Shown here piece by piece: positions 12,665 through 24,100 of a DNA stretch of 64,000 nucleotides. The stretch is from assembly GCA_029948255.1 (NCBI GenBank), contig JALIZF010001390.1, positions 1 through 64,000 on the forward strand, in the 5' to 3' direction. A program made the position numbers and the translations under genes. The notes under the pieces were generated by a model, which worked only from the letters and a program-made list of their open reading frames with translations, searched no databases and was not told where the DNA came from. Each line of letters begins with the position of its first letter. Within the stretch, counting starts at the first letter, position 1. Source of the DNA: Telmatactis stephensoni. Taxonomy: Eukaryota; Cnidaria; Anthozoa; Actiniaria; Isophelliidae.

Positions 12665-15600
12665 CTAACACGCGTTTTTGACAGCACTAATAAGCTGACG
12701 CAGGTTTATCTTCTCTATACCGTCATTTGCCAGGAAAACATTCTGTGTATTCCCTGAAGCGATTTCATTGAGTCCAGCCTGGTCAGCGGATTTGTCGACT
12801 GCAACAGCGAGCATACGCACACCTCGATCCTGAAATTAATAACATTTATTACAGCTAGGAAAAGAAGAACTGTAGGAATGGCTTGGCGTTGCCTTAATCA
12901 TGATCAGTTCTTTGTCCGGCATCGAGAAACGCCCACCTAATCCAAAGGCAACGCCCCAGTAACCTATAGGCGACCTCCAGTCATAAACGCCTATATACAT
13001 GTACATAGCATGAGATTTCAAGCTCTAAACAAACAAATTTGGTAAAGTAAGGAAAATATTCCACCCAGTGGTGAGTGGAAAATTAAGTGCATTCAGACAC
13101 ATTCACTTTTCGATGAATTAGTTTTTAAAGTTGTAAACTTTTACAGTAAATTTACTTCTGGGTCGCAAGTCTTGCCAGCCAATCTTTGTAAATTTTTGCT
13201 GTTTTGAAAGCCTTGTAACTCCAAATCTACTTAACATATCGAAATGCTCAGACATTGCTACTAAATATGATCATCGCATTCTATTTTTTGAGCCTCAGTT
13301 TTACTCCCTTTAAGTTCGCGCGATTTATGCTAATAATCATGAAATCCACTTATTACGCGATTGTAATCAAAGCTTTTTAATATCATAATTTCTATTTTAC
13401 CCAGCTCATACCTATATAATAATCGACGTTTTTGAATATTACCTTCAAAGGCTTGACAACATCTTTTATAGGAGCACTTCCAGGCCCATGCTTGCCGTCA
13501 GTGATTACCATCAACACATCAGGCACTGAATCTCGATCACCCTCTTTTTTGGTAAAAACCACCTCATTTGCTTTTTTAAGAGCGAGATCGGTCCTGGTTT
13601 TACCATCGGGGAAGGGCATTGTTAGTAGTCTTAGGTTCAGTGTAATAGGATGGTATAGAAAGTGGTTATTGAATTTCCCGTGGACGTGGGGCGTGTCACT
13701 GTAGTAAATGATGGCCATGTGGGTTTTGGCTGCACCAATGTCGAGTTTGTCCACGAAAGATAACTAAAAAACAATACACGATTTTCAAAAATTACGGCCT
13801 TGAAAAAGCGAATAAGGACTGGCAACCATTCATGAGAACAAGACCATGAATACCCCCCCCCCCCCCCCACGGGGACAAACGAAGTTCGCTCCCCTGTTTT
13901 CCCCGTAGGGAGGAGGGGTGGGATACGGCTGTACACAGGCTATACCGAAGCCAGGAAAACAACATACAAACACATTTGAAATATCACGCGCGCTGCAATT
14001 TGTCGAGAAATTAAGTTTATAATTACAGTACACGCGCACAGATAACGTCACAGAATCTTACGAGCATTCTAATTGATTAAATCTTATACCAAAAATCGCT
14101 TTATTGCCATATAATTGTTGTTTCCAATACTACCAGAACCATCCACCACGATACAAAGGTCAACAATAGGTGTGGAACAGGCTACAAGAAAAAGAATATT
14201 GTCAAACAATGCAACCACAGGCACAAATATTGAAGGCGATCTTAACGCATTTTGTTCACACCGTGACGATATGTGACTATTGAAACATTTGTTTGTGGCC
14301 TCTACTGATAAGATTATACAAGATGCACTGAACGTTTTGTTGCATGGCCGCAAAAGAATTTGCTTTATTTCTGCTCAACAGTTACTGTAATCAGCTTTCT
14401 AATCCTCCTTCGGACAAATTTTGAGCCGAAATTTAGTACGAAGCCAAATTAGAATGAAAAAAAGGAAAAAAGAAAAAAGAAAGAAAGAAAAGAACACCGC
14501 GAAAATAAATTGTAAACGTTGAATTTTCTAACAACTCTTTCTCTAATGACGGGTCACGACAAAGTATTCTTCCTCCTTTCGGTTGTAATTTCCTCCTTTA
14601 TTGACTGATTTGATTTGATTTGATTTGATTTGATTTGATTTGATTTGATTTGATTTGATTTGATTTGATTTGATTTGATTTGATTTGATTTGATTTGATT
14701 TGATTTGATTTGATTTGATTTGATTTGATTTGATTTGATTTGATTTGATTTGATTTGATTTGATTTGATTTGATTTACTGAACTATTGTAAATCTATCTA
14801 TTTACATACTTACGTACATTGTTCGCACAGTTTTCCCTTGTATCCTTTAGCGCAAATACAATCAAAGTTTCCATGGGTATTCTTGCATGATGCTCCGTTC
14901 TTACAAGGACTTTTGAGACATTCATTTACATCTAACAAAACGAATAAGCATTTATTTAGTCTCCTATCTAAACTGTATTTAGGTGGAGTGAACGGAATAA
15001 TATTGAATCATATGCCCCTCGCACGCCCACTGCATACTTTCCATACAATTTTTTTTTTTTTTTTTTTTGAATAAATCAATATGGATTTCTTTTCTGTGAT
15101 GGTGGAATGAACTGACAAATAAAAGAGCTACAAATTAAACAAAATCAAAAGGCGAAGGATTTAAATAAATTAAAAGAGAAGACAAAAAAGGAAACGAAAA
15201 AAAAAACAAGAAAGAAAAGAAAAGAAAAGAAAAGAAAAGAAAAGAAAAGAAAAGAAAAGAAAAGAAAAGAAAAGAAAAGAAAAGAAAAGAAAAGAAAAGA
15301 AAAGAAAAGGCAGTCGCGGTATTCAAGCCCCACTTTTTTCTTTTTCTTTTTTTCTTTTTCATTTTCTTTTCTTTTTCTTTTTCTTTTTCTTTTTCTTTTT
15401 CTTTTTCTTTTTCTTTTTCTATTTCTTTTTCTTTTTCTTTTTCTTTTTCTTTTTCTTTTTCTTTTTCTTTTTCTTTTTCTTTTTCTTTTTTTTCTTTTTC
15501 TTTTTTTTTTCTTTTTTTTCCTTCTTTTTCCTTCTCTCTCCCTCTGTTTTTTTATTATCTTTTGTTATCATAAAAAGGTGTTCTCGTATGTCTGTTTAAT

Positions 15601-17436
15601 TTTGCGACGATTTAGTGCTACCCGTCTCTGTCCTAGATAATAACTTGGTAGTCCACCAATCCGTTTGCGCGATATACATCTCAAATATTTTATTATAATC
15701 TTCATCAGGTGAAGAGTTTTTGACTTAAGTCTGTACTTACCATTTTCACACGTTGAACCTTCAAAATTTGTTGGACAAGTACACAAGAAGCCATGTGGTC
15801 CTTTACTACAGGTACCACCGTTCTTACAAGGACCTGACTTACATGGATCATCTGGGACAATAAGAAAAAAAAAATTACCAAAGACGTACTGTTTGCTTCA
15901 GCAGTACATCGATTTTATTTGAAAATAAATATCCTTGATACCCAACTTCTGCTGTTTTTCTTATTAGCAAAGTTTCTTCTCAAGTGGAACCACGCCTACA
16001 GCCACCCATATTACTACAGCGAAAATCGTTGCATGTCGACCAGTGTTTTTTCTAACTTTCCTCATCCGTCGATCATCCTTGGGAGCGGAGCTTAGGTGAT
16101 CAACCAATTATTGGACAGAAATCTGTCCTTTTAGACCGTGTATCTACAATGTATCTACATTGCTTACCTTCGGTCAATTCATAAACGTAGTTCGAGCGCG
16201 GTCCGCCAACACATTCACGAGGGCTACTGACGTCACACGGGTTGTAGTGGTTGTCATAGCACTCCTTTGATGTCCCATCACGTGCGTATTCCTTTTCAGC
16301 CCCAGGACCACTCCAACACTCGGCAAAGTTCTGTAGTCCAAATACTTTGTAGTTTAGTTCCTTCGCTTTGGCAGCACATCGACAGGCTAAGCTGAAATAT
16401 GTAACAACATGGTTTGGTTTAAAAGTCTTCATAGAGAAAGAATAAAAACGAGAAATTTTACCAGCATTTTATTATACCCTAATTAGACTCATGTATTATA
16501 GATGTATTTAACAATGTGACAATGCTCACTTGGATATCACCCAATGACACCCCACTCGAATTGCTGTGCACGCACTCAAACTCTGTGTTGAGATAATCTC
16601 AAAAGCATCCAGTTCCATTGGTCAGTTCAGTATATGCGCGTTAGTTCGGGCGTATTGTAAACAAGATCACGTGACATGATCACGTGGCTAAATGCATGAT
16701 CATGCGACTTACCTATGAAGGTACCGATCCCAATCGTTCCAGTCAACTGAATGTCCTGAGTACTGAGGGCTGTGTTTGTCACGGTCTGTTGTCAGCAGCT
16801 CTGGTAATGATTTGGTTTTGCCAGAGTAGCACCCAATCATACGATAGTTTCGTGCACACGTCACATGGGGCTTTGTTGCCTCTGGAATAAAAACAAAGCA
16901 GTTTTTAAAGAAGCAAAGACGACTAGGCGAATACATCCGTTCTCCCTCCCGGCCCTTCCTTGAAAACCTGATACTCAGACAAAGGTGCCTCTAATCTGTA
17001 TATCTTTTGAGTATCTTTCAATAGCCGTGACACAGAGCACTAATGGAATTAAGAAGGAGAAAGATAAAGGGCGCACTGCCCATCCCATAAGAAATTCACT
17101 GTCGGGTAAAAGTACTGATGAAGGAATTGAAGGAGTTAGGGTGCATGGTTTGTTACATGAAAAAATCGATTGAAAGACTTCATATATCTTTATCTTATTA
17201 CTAGTAACATTAATTAAATAATGTTTTATAAAACAAATGCAGTGGGACCCCGTCAAACCTCCAAGCTAATACTGGCCATATAAACGAAGTCTATAGACAA
17301 CTATAACTGCTGAGTTATTAGTTGGGAAGAAACAATATTTCATCAGTACCCAGAATTCGAATTGCTACTGAATAATGTGAAGTCCTTACTTACGACACAA
17401 CGCAAACAAAGTCAACAGGATCACAAAGGTCTTCAT
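12665..17436 (-). CDS. Secreted Cys-rich/EGF/vWA-domain protein (412 aa)
   Basis: Eight coding exons join in phase with canonical GT-AG sites: 17394-17436, 16713-16881, 16168-16391, 15741-15851, 14818-14931, 14090-14181, 13443-13763 and 12665-12829 (1239 nt, stop TAG). Residues 1-16 (MKTFVILLTLFALC) are a signal peptide. Residues about 23-140 form a Cys-rich, WSC-like domain (CARNYRMIGCYSG, LACRCAAKAKELNYKVFGLQ, ECWSG). Residues 146-182 are an EGF domain and 183-220 a calcium-binding EGF (DVNEC); each occupies one phase-1 exon. Residues 222-412 are a vWA domain with MIDAS motif DGSGS, a TRTD segment and DVLMVITDGK. The design is that of an extracellular adhesion or matrix protein; related vWA and EGF proteins occur in coral skeletal matrix, but placing this one there is inference. 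ATG is preceded by a 3' splice site, so exon 1 is non-coding. Confidence 0.9.
13845..13940. repeat. Poly-C tract with G-rich inverted segment
   Basis: A 17-base C run is followed by GGGGACAAACGAAG and a GGGAGGAGGGGTGGGATACGG segment (given in part). It resembles the C/G-ended elements at 45511-45885 and 55008-55446. It lies in the intron between the two vWA exons. Confidence 0.45.
14605..14776. repeat. (TTTGA)n microsatellite
   Basis: About 34 uninterrupted pentamers lie just 3' (in gene sense) of the calcium-binding EGF exon of the vWA gene. Confidence 0.95.
15212..15309. repeat. (AAAAG)n microsatellite
   Basis: About 19 copies of the pentamer. It is followed 24 bases later by a TTTTTC array of opposite strand composition, so the pair could fold into a long A-T-rich hairpin. 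Confidence 0.95.
15333..15530. repeat. (CTTTTT)n microsatellite
   Basis: About 30 imperfect hexamers, becoming irregular after 15490. Open frames through this array (Phe/Leu or Lys/Arg runs) are not genes. Confidence 0.95.
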
Positions 17437-18955
17437 TGGGCTTGTTTCTAGAAACAAAAATTCAGTCACAAATTACTACTTACTATTAATTTTTCTTTTG
17501 CTTTGTTTATTTTTTATTTGTAGAGTCTTTTAGCACTTGCGCACTAATTGGGGGAAACTGCACTCTTAGACATCACACATACTACATTCTAATCAGCATG
17601 TACACAACTCTCCTTATACAGTAGTTCTTTTTTGCCTGAGGAAGGAAAACCGGAGGGCATGATGATGATCATATATAATTTGCTTTTTGACAGAATTGTC
17701 TTTTGAACGAAGAAATTACATTTAGTTTTAAAAACGTCAATGAAATCAAAATGGAAAGAGAAATGGTATACAAAATAGAAAACCCTGGCAATCATATCCA
17801 CAGAACTGAAAGTTCGCTTATTTTAGTTCAGTTGAGTATTTGAAACGGCCAGGCACTTTTAATTAAGGTGGCTACACTGTGCAATCACCATGACAACTGG
17901 AAATGAGGCAATACGTATTTTAAGACTTAATGAGCTTTTATCGGGTATTTTTAAATTCGTAACTGAAACAGAAAAAGAATTACCCTAGCTAGCTGGAAAG
18001 AGCATGTTAAAATTAGCAAGACAGTGAAGTTTGAAGGAATTAAATCCAAAACTCGCGAGAATATGAATTTTTGAAAAGCGTGAATTTGTAAGAAAAACTT
18101 TGCTTACGGCCAGCGAATGTTTTCATACAAAATTTCGATTTCGGAAAATTCATATCTTCGTCAGTTTAAAAGTTATTTCATTCAAACTTCACAGTTTTAC
18201 TAATTTTGACGTGCTCTTTCCAACTAACTATGGTATGTAATTATATTTCTGTACTGTGACTTTTGGAATTACATGATAAAAGCTCATTGAAATCTCCCCA
18301 CAAACAATAATGTAGTGTGATTTCTTGCTAAATATATTTTCGTATAGCCTTTAGAAAATGATAAAATTCGCAAAATGACTGTGTAAACTTGAAATTCATT
18401 GCATATGATTTTCACAAAATATTATTTTTGAAAATCTTTTACTTTTTGAGGAGATAAATTTTATTTGGTTGCGAAAGTTTTTGTTAACTTAAATGAAACG
18501 AGAAATCGCAGAATTTCAGATATCGTAAGCAGCCAATGTTTGTTTCTCCTGTAATCCTCTAGCTGTAAACTTTTATTTATCCGGATAGTTGCTTCCTCGC
18601 TTCCTTCCTTCCTTCTTTCCTTGCTCCATGCTTACTCGCTTGCTAGCTTGCTTGCTTCCTTCCTTTCTCTCTTTCCTTTCTTCCTTCCTTCCTACTTGCC
18701 TCTTTCCTTCTCTCTTTTCCTAGCTTTAATAAACTTCCAAATTTTCCCAAATAATAGGAGCTTAGCTCTCGCAACACTATTCTAAAGAATACTCATCATG
18801 CAGGATTAGTGCAACCAGTTTTTATCACATATGCTGGACAATTAAAAGTATATACCAGATCAGTTTAAATAGAAATAGATGACATAATCAGAGATAGGCT
18901 CTATCTAATACTCAACAACTGATTTCATTTGACAAACTCTAAGAACTATACTTAC

Positions 18956-19025
18956 AATTCAGTGAACTAATATTCCGTCCGTTTGTCAGTTCCAGTCAAC
19001 AAGACAAGCCCTTGCACTTTTTATG
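18956..19025 (-). promoter_or_regulatory. Candidate TATA promoter and 5' UTR exon of vWA gene
   Basis: On the minus strand CATAAAAAGTG (19025-19015) resembles a TATA box. About 60 bases downstream is a strong 5' splice site, GAATT|GTAAGTATAG, with the exon ending at 18956. This could be the non-coding first exon that joins the 3' splice site at 17447 just before the start codon. No transcript evidence is available here. Confidence 0.4.
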
Positions 19026-19375
19026 GCTTTGGAAGGATTTGGCTGTCAGTGATTGTCGCATTGATGTAAAGAAGAGTTGCGTTGCCATAGAGACGCGTGA
19101 ATGTTTAGTTTGACATCAGTTGCTAATAAGAATTAAGACAAGAGAGCAAATGAACAAATTTTGAAATTTGAACTTAATTGAGGATTTTGGGAGAGCGTAA
19201 TTGCTTTTCGTGACTGTATTCAATACTCAGTGCTCTGATATCAAATCTCTTCTCATTCTTCTTCTTCTTCATTCAAAATTTCGATTACTTTTCCATTTGC
19301 TTAATCATCATTCACTTAAACGGTAGAATGAAAATAAATAAATACGTTATTCGTTAATTCAGCAGGTTAATTGGC

Positions 19376-19667
19376 AACCATCCGCTGATACGGGTCGATC
19401 TGCTGTCACTTATACACACACAAGCTACCACAGACTATACATCCAACTATTCTTCCTTAAGACACTCAGCTCGCATGTTGGTATTTGCTTGAGGGTGGAA
19501 AAACCAGAGGAAAAATCCCCGGAAAAATCGTCGTACCAAGGGAGAGAATGACACATCAAACAAATTCAAATCACTGCATGTGATCTAGCACCCAAGCCGG
19601 AGGGACTCAAACTCGGACTACAGTGGTGACAGGCGAGTGGCAAACCACTTCACCATCCCTTGCCGCG
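19376..19667 (-). mobile_element. tRNA-derived SINE, family B
   Basis: Read on the minus strand, the head GCAAGGGATGGTGAAGTGG and the B-box-like GAGTTTGAGTCCC are tRNA-like. A body follows containing GATTTTTCCGGGG and CCACCCTCAAGC segments. It is unlike the family at 11900 and 43090. Borders are approximate. Confidence 0.6.
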
Positions 19668-19900
19668 TGTTTACACTAGAGTGTTAACCAGTGCTGCTAA
19701 TTAAACAGCACTGTTCAACGTCTTTGACTTAGGTTGAACATCAATAAAACGCTCAAGGCTAAACACGGCCATCATTGTATAGATAAGTTCAAACAAAGCT
19801 AAAAAATAGCAGCCATACTCATGCTATCGGTAAATTTAAAATTTGGAAATAACTTAGGTTAACATATGGGTATTTAAACTGACAGGCAACCTTAGTTAAT

Positions 19901-20007
19901 CGTTCGTTCGTTCGTTCGTTCGGGTTTTTTTTTCATTCCGGCGTTCGTTCACTCGCTCGTTCGTTCGGTCGTTCGGTCGTTCGGTCGGTCGGTCGGTCGG
20001 TCGGTCG
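19901..20007. repeat. (GTTC)n / (GGTC)n microsatellite
   Basis: GTTC tetramers pass into GGTC tetramers with an interruption at 19922-19950. It is intergenic. Confidence 0.9.
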
Positions 20008-20187
20008 TTTGTCAGTCAGTATTCGTTCTTTCCTCCCGGCGTTTATTCGTTTGTTCATTGTCATTTTGTTTAGCTGGAGTTTGAATGACACGCAATATAC
20101 ATGATGGTAAATAATTTGTCCAATCTCCATTTTTTATTAAGTTATGTAAATATCTAATGTATATTTTCTTTAGATACATTTCACACA

Positions 20188-20188
<1 letters not shown>

Positions 20189-20250
<62 letters not shown>
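20189..20250. repeat. (AAT)n microsatellite
   Basis: About 20 AAT units. The rest of 19030-21146 is AT-rich intergenic DNA with a SINE and a 17-C/10-A homopolymer at 21003-21030; I see no gene in it. Confidence 0.95.
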
Positions 20251-21005
20251 CGCTACAACTATAATTCTATAATAATTCCATTTAAACTAGTAAACAATTA
20301 AAACATATATAAAACTAAAAAAGACAATTGATCTTAACATATTAATCAAAATTATGAAAAAAACAATAAATAAATAGTAAGAGCGTGAACAGCTAAAAGC
20401 ATGCAAAAAACTTTCTTAAATAAATAAACGTGAATGAACAATAGTAGTACAATCTACAATTCAATACAATGAACGATATCATGTACGAAGTTCAAAAATA
20501 TTGTCAAGGGAAATAGAGAGAAAGGTCGACTTTTTGTTTAAGACAAAAACCCGACTTCATTAAAGTATTTCAGAAAGCTACCAATATATTGAAAACATCG
20601 AGATTCAAAGAAATTCATTGCATTGCAAGAAGAAACAAATTAACAAACAAAAACAAAAAGACAAAGCATTAATCTGTCAACATTTGAATGAACTTTGTAA
20701 GCACTTAATTGGTTTCCTCAAGCATACAATCGATTTATCAAATGGCATTTGAATCCTATAACTCGAGCCGTACTTCGGGCATTTTTATAAACTTGGAAAA
20801 TCTCCAGAATTCCCTACTAATGCCTTCGCCTTGGGGGCAGCTAGGACCTAGATAGTCGATCGCTTTCTAGAAATAAAACTTTTCAAATTAAATTATCTGC
20901 AAGAGGTTGGTAGACATGTTTTGAGTTTTGCTTTTGTCATTCTGCGATTTTATGCTGCGTCGTTATCGACGCCATTTTGTTTGTTTTGCATAATAATAAT
21001 TTGCC

Positions 21006-21036
<31 letters not shown>

Positions 21037-21146
21037 GGTATTGTGGGGCATGTAAAAGTAGTGAATAAGCCAAAAATGAATAAGTGGTTAAAGAAAACCG
21101 TTTGAATGTTAGCAATCAGTTTAAGTCAATGTTCCAAAGAAATCAG

Positions 21147-24100
21147 TCAATCTAATGTTAAGATGGAAAGTTTTCTTTTAACAGGAACATTGTCATCCTT
21201 TTTCTTCTTTTCGACATAACTGTTTTGATCAACGATTGCTGAAGGTTTCTTCGCAGAGAACTTCTCAGGGGAAACTGGGGCCAAACGGGCCGTAAAATGA
21301 CGTAGTGCCTTGGCTGACCAAATGATTTCGTAACCAGTGACTTCAGAACTGTGCTTCACAATATGACCCAAGATCTCAGCCACGTACCTGAAAGGAAAGC
21401 TCAGTTATTGAAAGGAAATAAAGAAGTCATGATGACGGATGAAGATAACGATGATTATGAAGTTATTCATTAAAACGATTGTCGCAAGGATTTAAAAGCG
21501 CAACCAACCAACAAACAAAAACAAATAGAAAACGAACAAGTAAGAAACAAAGTAAAAGCGAAAAAAATTTATCTTTATTTAATAAATATTTTGATCTCTT
21601 ATATTTGATATTTTTTTATATATCTTGATCTCTAATTTTCTAAAGTAACTGTTTGGAAATATGCGACTTTTTCTATCTCAAATTAAACTGATTAACTTTC
21701 TTCAGTTTTGTCATGCATCCTGATTATAAGGTGCCGGATTTATCTCTTGAAACTCTTTACCAGAAACAACTCGCCTTCAGAGTAACTTCTTTCCATCCGA
21801 TTGGTTGGTTGGTTGGTTCTTCCGATTGATGATCCGAGATCTGCGCGCATGCGCACTAACAGAATCATTTTCTCATAAATTCCCTACCCCACCCTCCTCC
21901 ATTACCTCATGTGAGATTCTGTATACGTTCGTCTTGGAATAGCAAGCCTCAAGAGTTCAGGTTCATCATCAACATTGTGGTCATCGGCAATTTCACTGGG
22001 CAGACGCTCATCTTTGGCAACCCCACCGTACATGACTCCGCCAAGTTCACCTCCTCGCACTCCTCCTTCGATGTACAGAGCACAATTCAAGGCCCATGCT
22101 GGGAACATGTGCCGTGGAATGTGTGGCAGCATGGCTTCGGCGTCAATGTAAACCTAAAACAAACAATGAAAGAAAGAAAATATTTCAATACAATGGTACC
22201 TTGTCACACGGTCACCATGGAGACAGATTGTGTTGTCGTTGTGGAGAGAGGGCAGTTTTTCAGAGGTTTCACTACAGGGCCCGAGAGGGGGGTTCTCCCC
22301 TATATATGCTATACGGGTATTTGCCGCCCCATAGAGTACCCAAAATACCCTTAGTGCCTCCCCCTCCCCCTCTGGGGTTGGGTTGAAGTTGGGGGCTTAT
22401 TCAAACGCTATGAACCAGCCAAAAATCAGCTTTCGTGACTTGAATTTAACGTCACGCGACCACTGTGATACCGTGCGTCGCGACGCTACGCCGGCCAGGA
22501 CGCCATTTCATGTTATTATGTCCCCTTTAGGCCCTCGATGACTTCAATGGTCATTTTGATTGATCGTCAGCATACGCGCCTTTTTATTTCACGTTGCATC
22601 GTATTTGCAAAATCTACAATCATTGACAAAACTAGTTGGTACAATAAGATATTTATCAATTTTGGGGACATCTAAGCATTTTTCATGTCGTTTGCAGTCC
22701 CCTACGCCCCTATACAATGTTGCAGTGTTCAGGGTTACCAGCAGGGTGAAGTGAACTACTAGCTAGAAATGGCTTTTGTCATTTGTTCCACCCTAAAATT
22801 GATTTGAAGTACGGGGAAACCGGAGAAACATAGAGTCACAAAAATGTGCGCGTTTGAAAAATACCTATCGTACCAACAGTTTTGACAAAGATTGTAGCTA
22901 TTCTCTGCGTACCGCGTGCCCTCCTGGGGGAGTAAGGACTGGGACCCCATTCTTCTTTAACATATCTGCTAGACGCTTGACAAACTCGATTTGATATTCC
23001 AAGTAAGATTCCTCGAGAATTTCCTGGAAACCAACTGCCATGGCTTCCAGGTCACGGCCAGCTAAACCACCATATGTAACGAACCCTTCTGATATGACAA
23101 GCTCAGTTCGGCATCTAGAACAAGCAAATATTTTGTGATGTAGGACAGTATAGCTAAAGATGACTTAGTTGGTATACGGCGCTAGAACGACAAGACGCTT
23201 TAAATACATGTTATTGACCGAGCGTGAGGTCCGGATAGAAGGATATTTGGTCGAGTTCCTTTTTGCGTTCAGGTACGGACCGAGCCGATAGGCGAGGTCC
23301 GTACAAACGCAAAAAAGAACGAGACCAAATATCCTTCTATCCGGACCTCACGCTCGGTCAATAACTTATTTATTATATGGCTGACCAGCCGATTCCAAAA
23401 TGTTTGTTGGTAAACTCGATAAAGAAAAAATCGCCGGTTTTAATTGGCTTCGTACAGTTGACTTCCGGTTGCACTAGCAAGGAACAGAAATTGTCAATGC
23501 AAATAAAGATATCATGACTTTGTAAGAAATTAGGAGCCATTCCAAAGAAAATAGCCAAAAATCTAAAGTAAAAAAACTTTACAAATTTTTTTTTGTCCTA
23601 GCCAAACAAATCAAAACAATTAGCAAAAAATTCCCGCGCTTTCTGTCACGGCGGACGCGCGCGTCTTCACACCGAATCGGGCGGGAATTTCGCTGTGCTT
23701 CTTTGATATAAATAGCAAACTCAGTGACTTTTCGCTTCGAACTGAGCTGATTTTAAAATGAAACACAGAAAAAAGGACAGAAAATAGCTTTTGCTTCAAT
23801 TTGCCGACTTCAAGCTGTTGTAATTGGGCTAGAAGTAATTTTTTGGAACTGTAAACAGCATCTTTTACACATTTGTTGAGTTTGGTTGCTCGATCGTCTC
23901 CTAAAAGGTCATGGTCTTCACTGAATTTTAAAAGGAAGAAATAAGTTAAAGCTGACACCTAGACTCTCTCAAAATGTCTATTATCACTTTGGTACCAAAT
24001 CTACGTGGCTCTTGAAGACGATGGCTGGAGAAAACAAGTCATTTTGAAGAGAATATTTGAAAGGATAATTGATTTTCTCAAGGCGTATTTTGTATGATGT

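Noticed and set aside
15135..15362. Phe/Leu/Ser-rich frames
   Set aside because: Translations of the (AAAAG)n array in an intron of the vWA gene.
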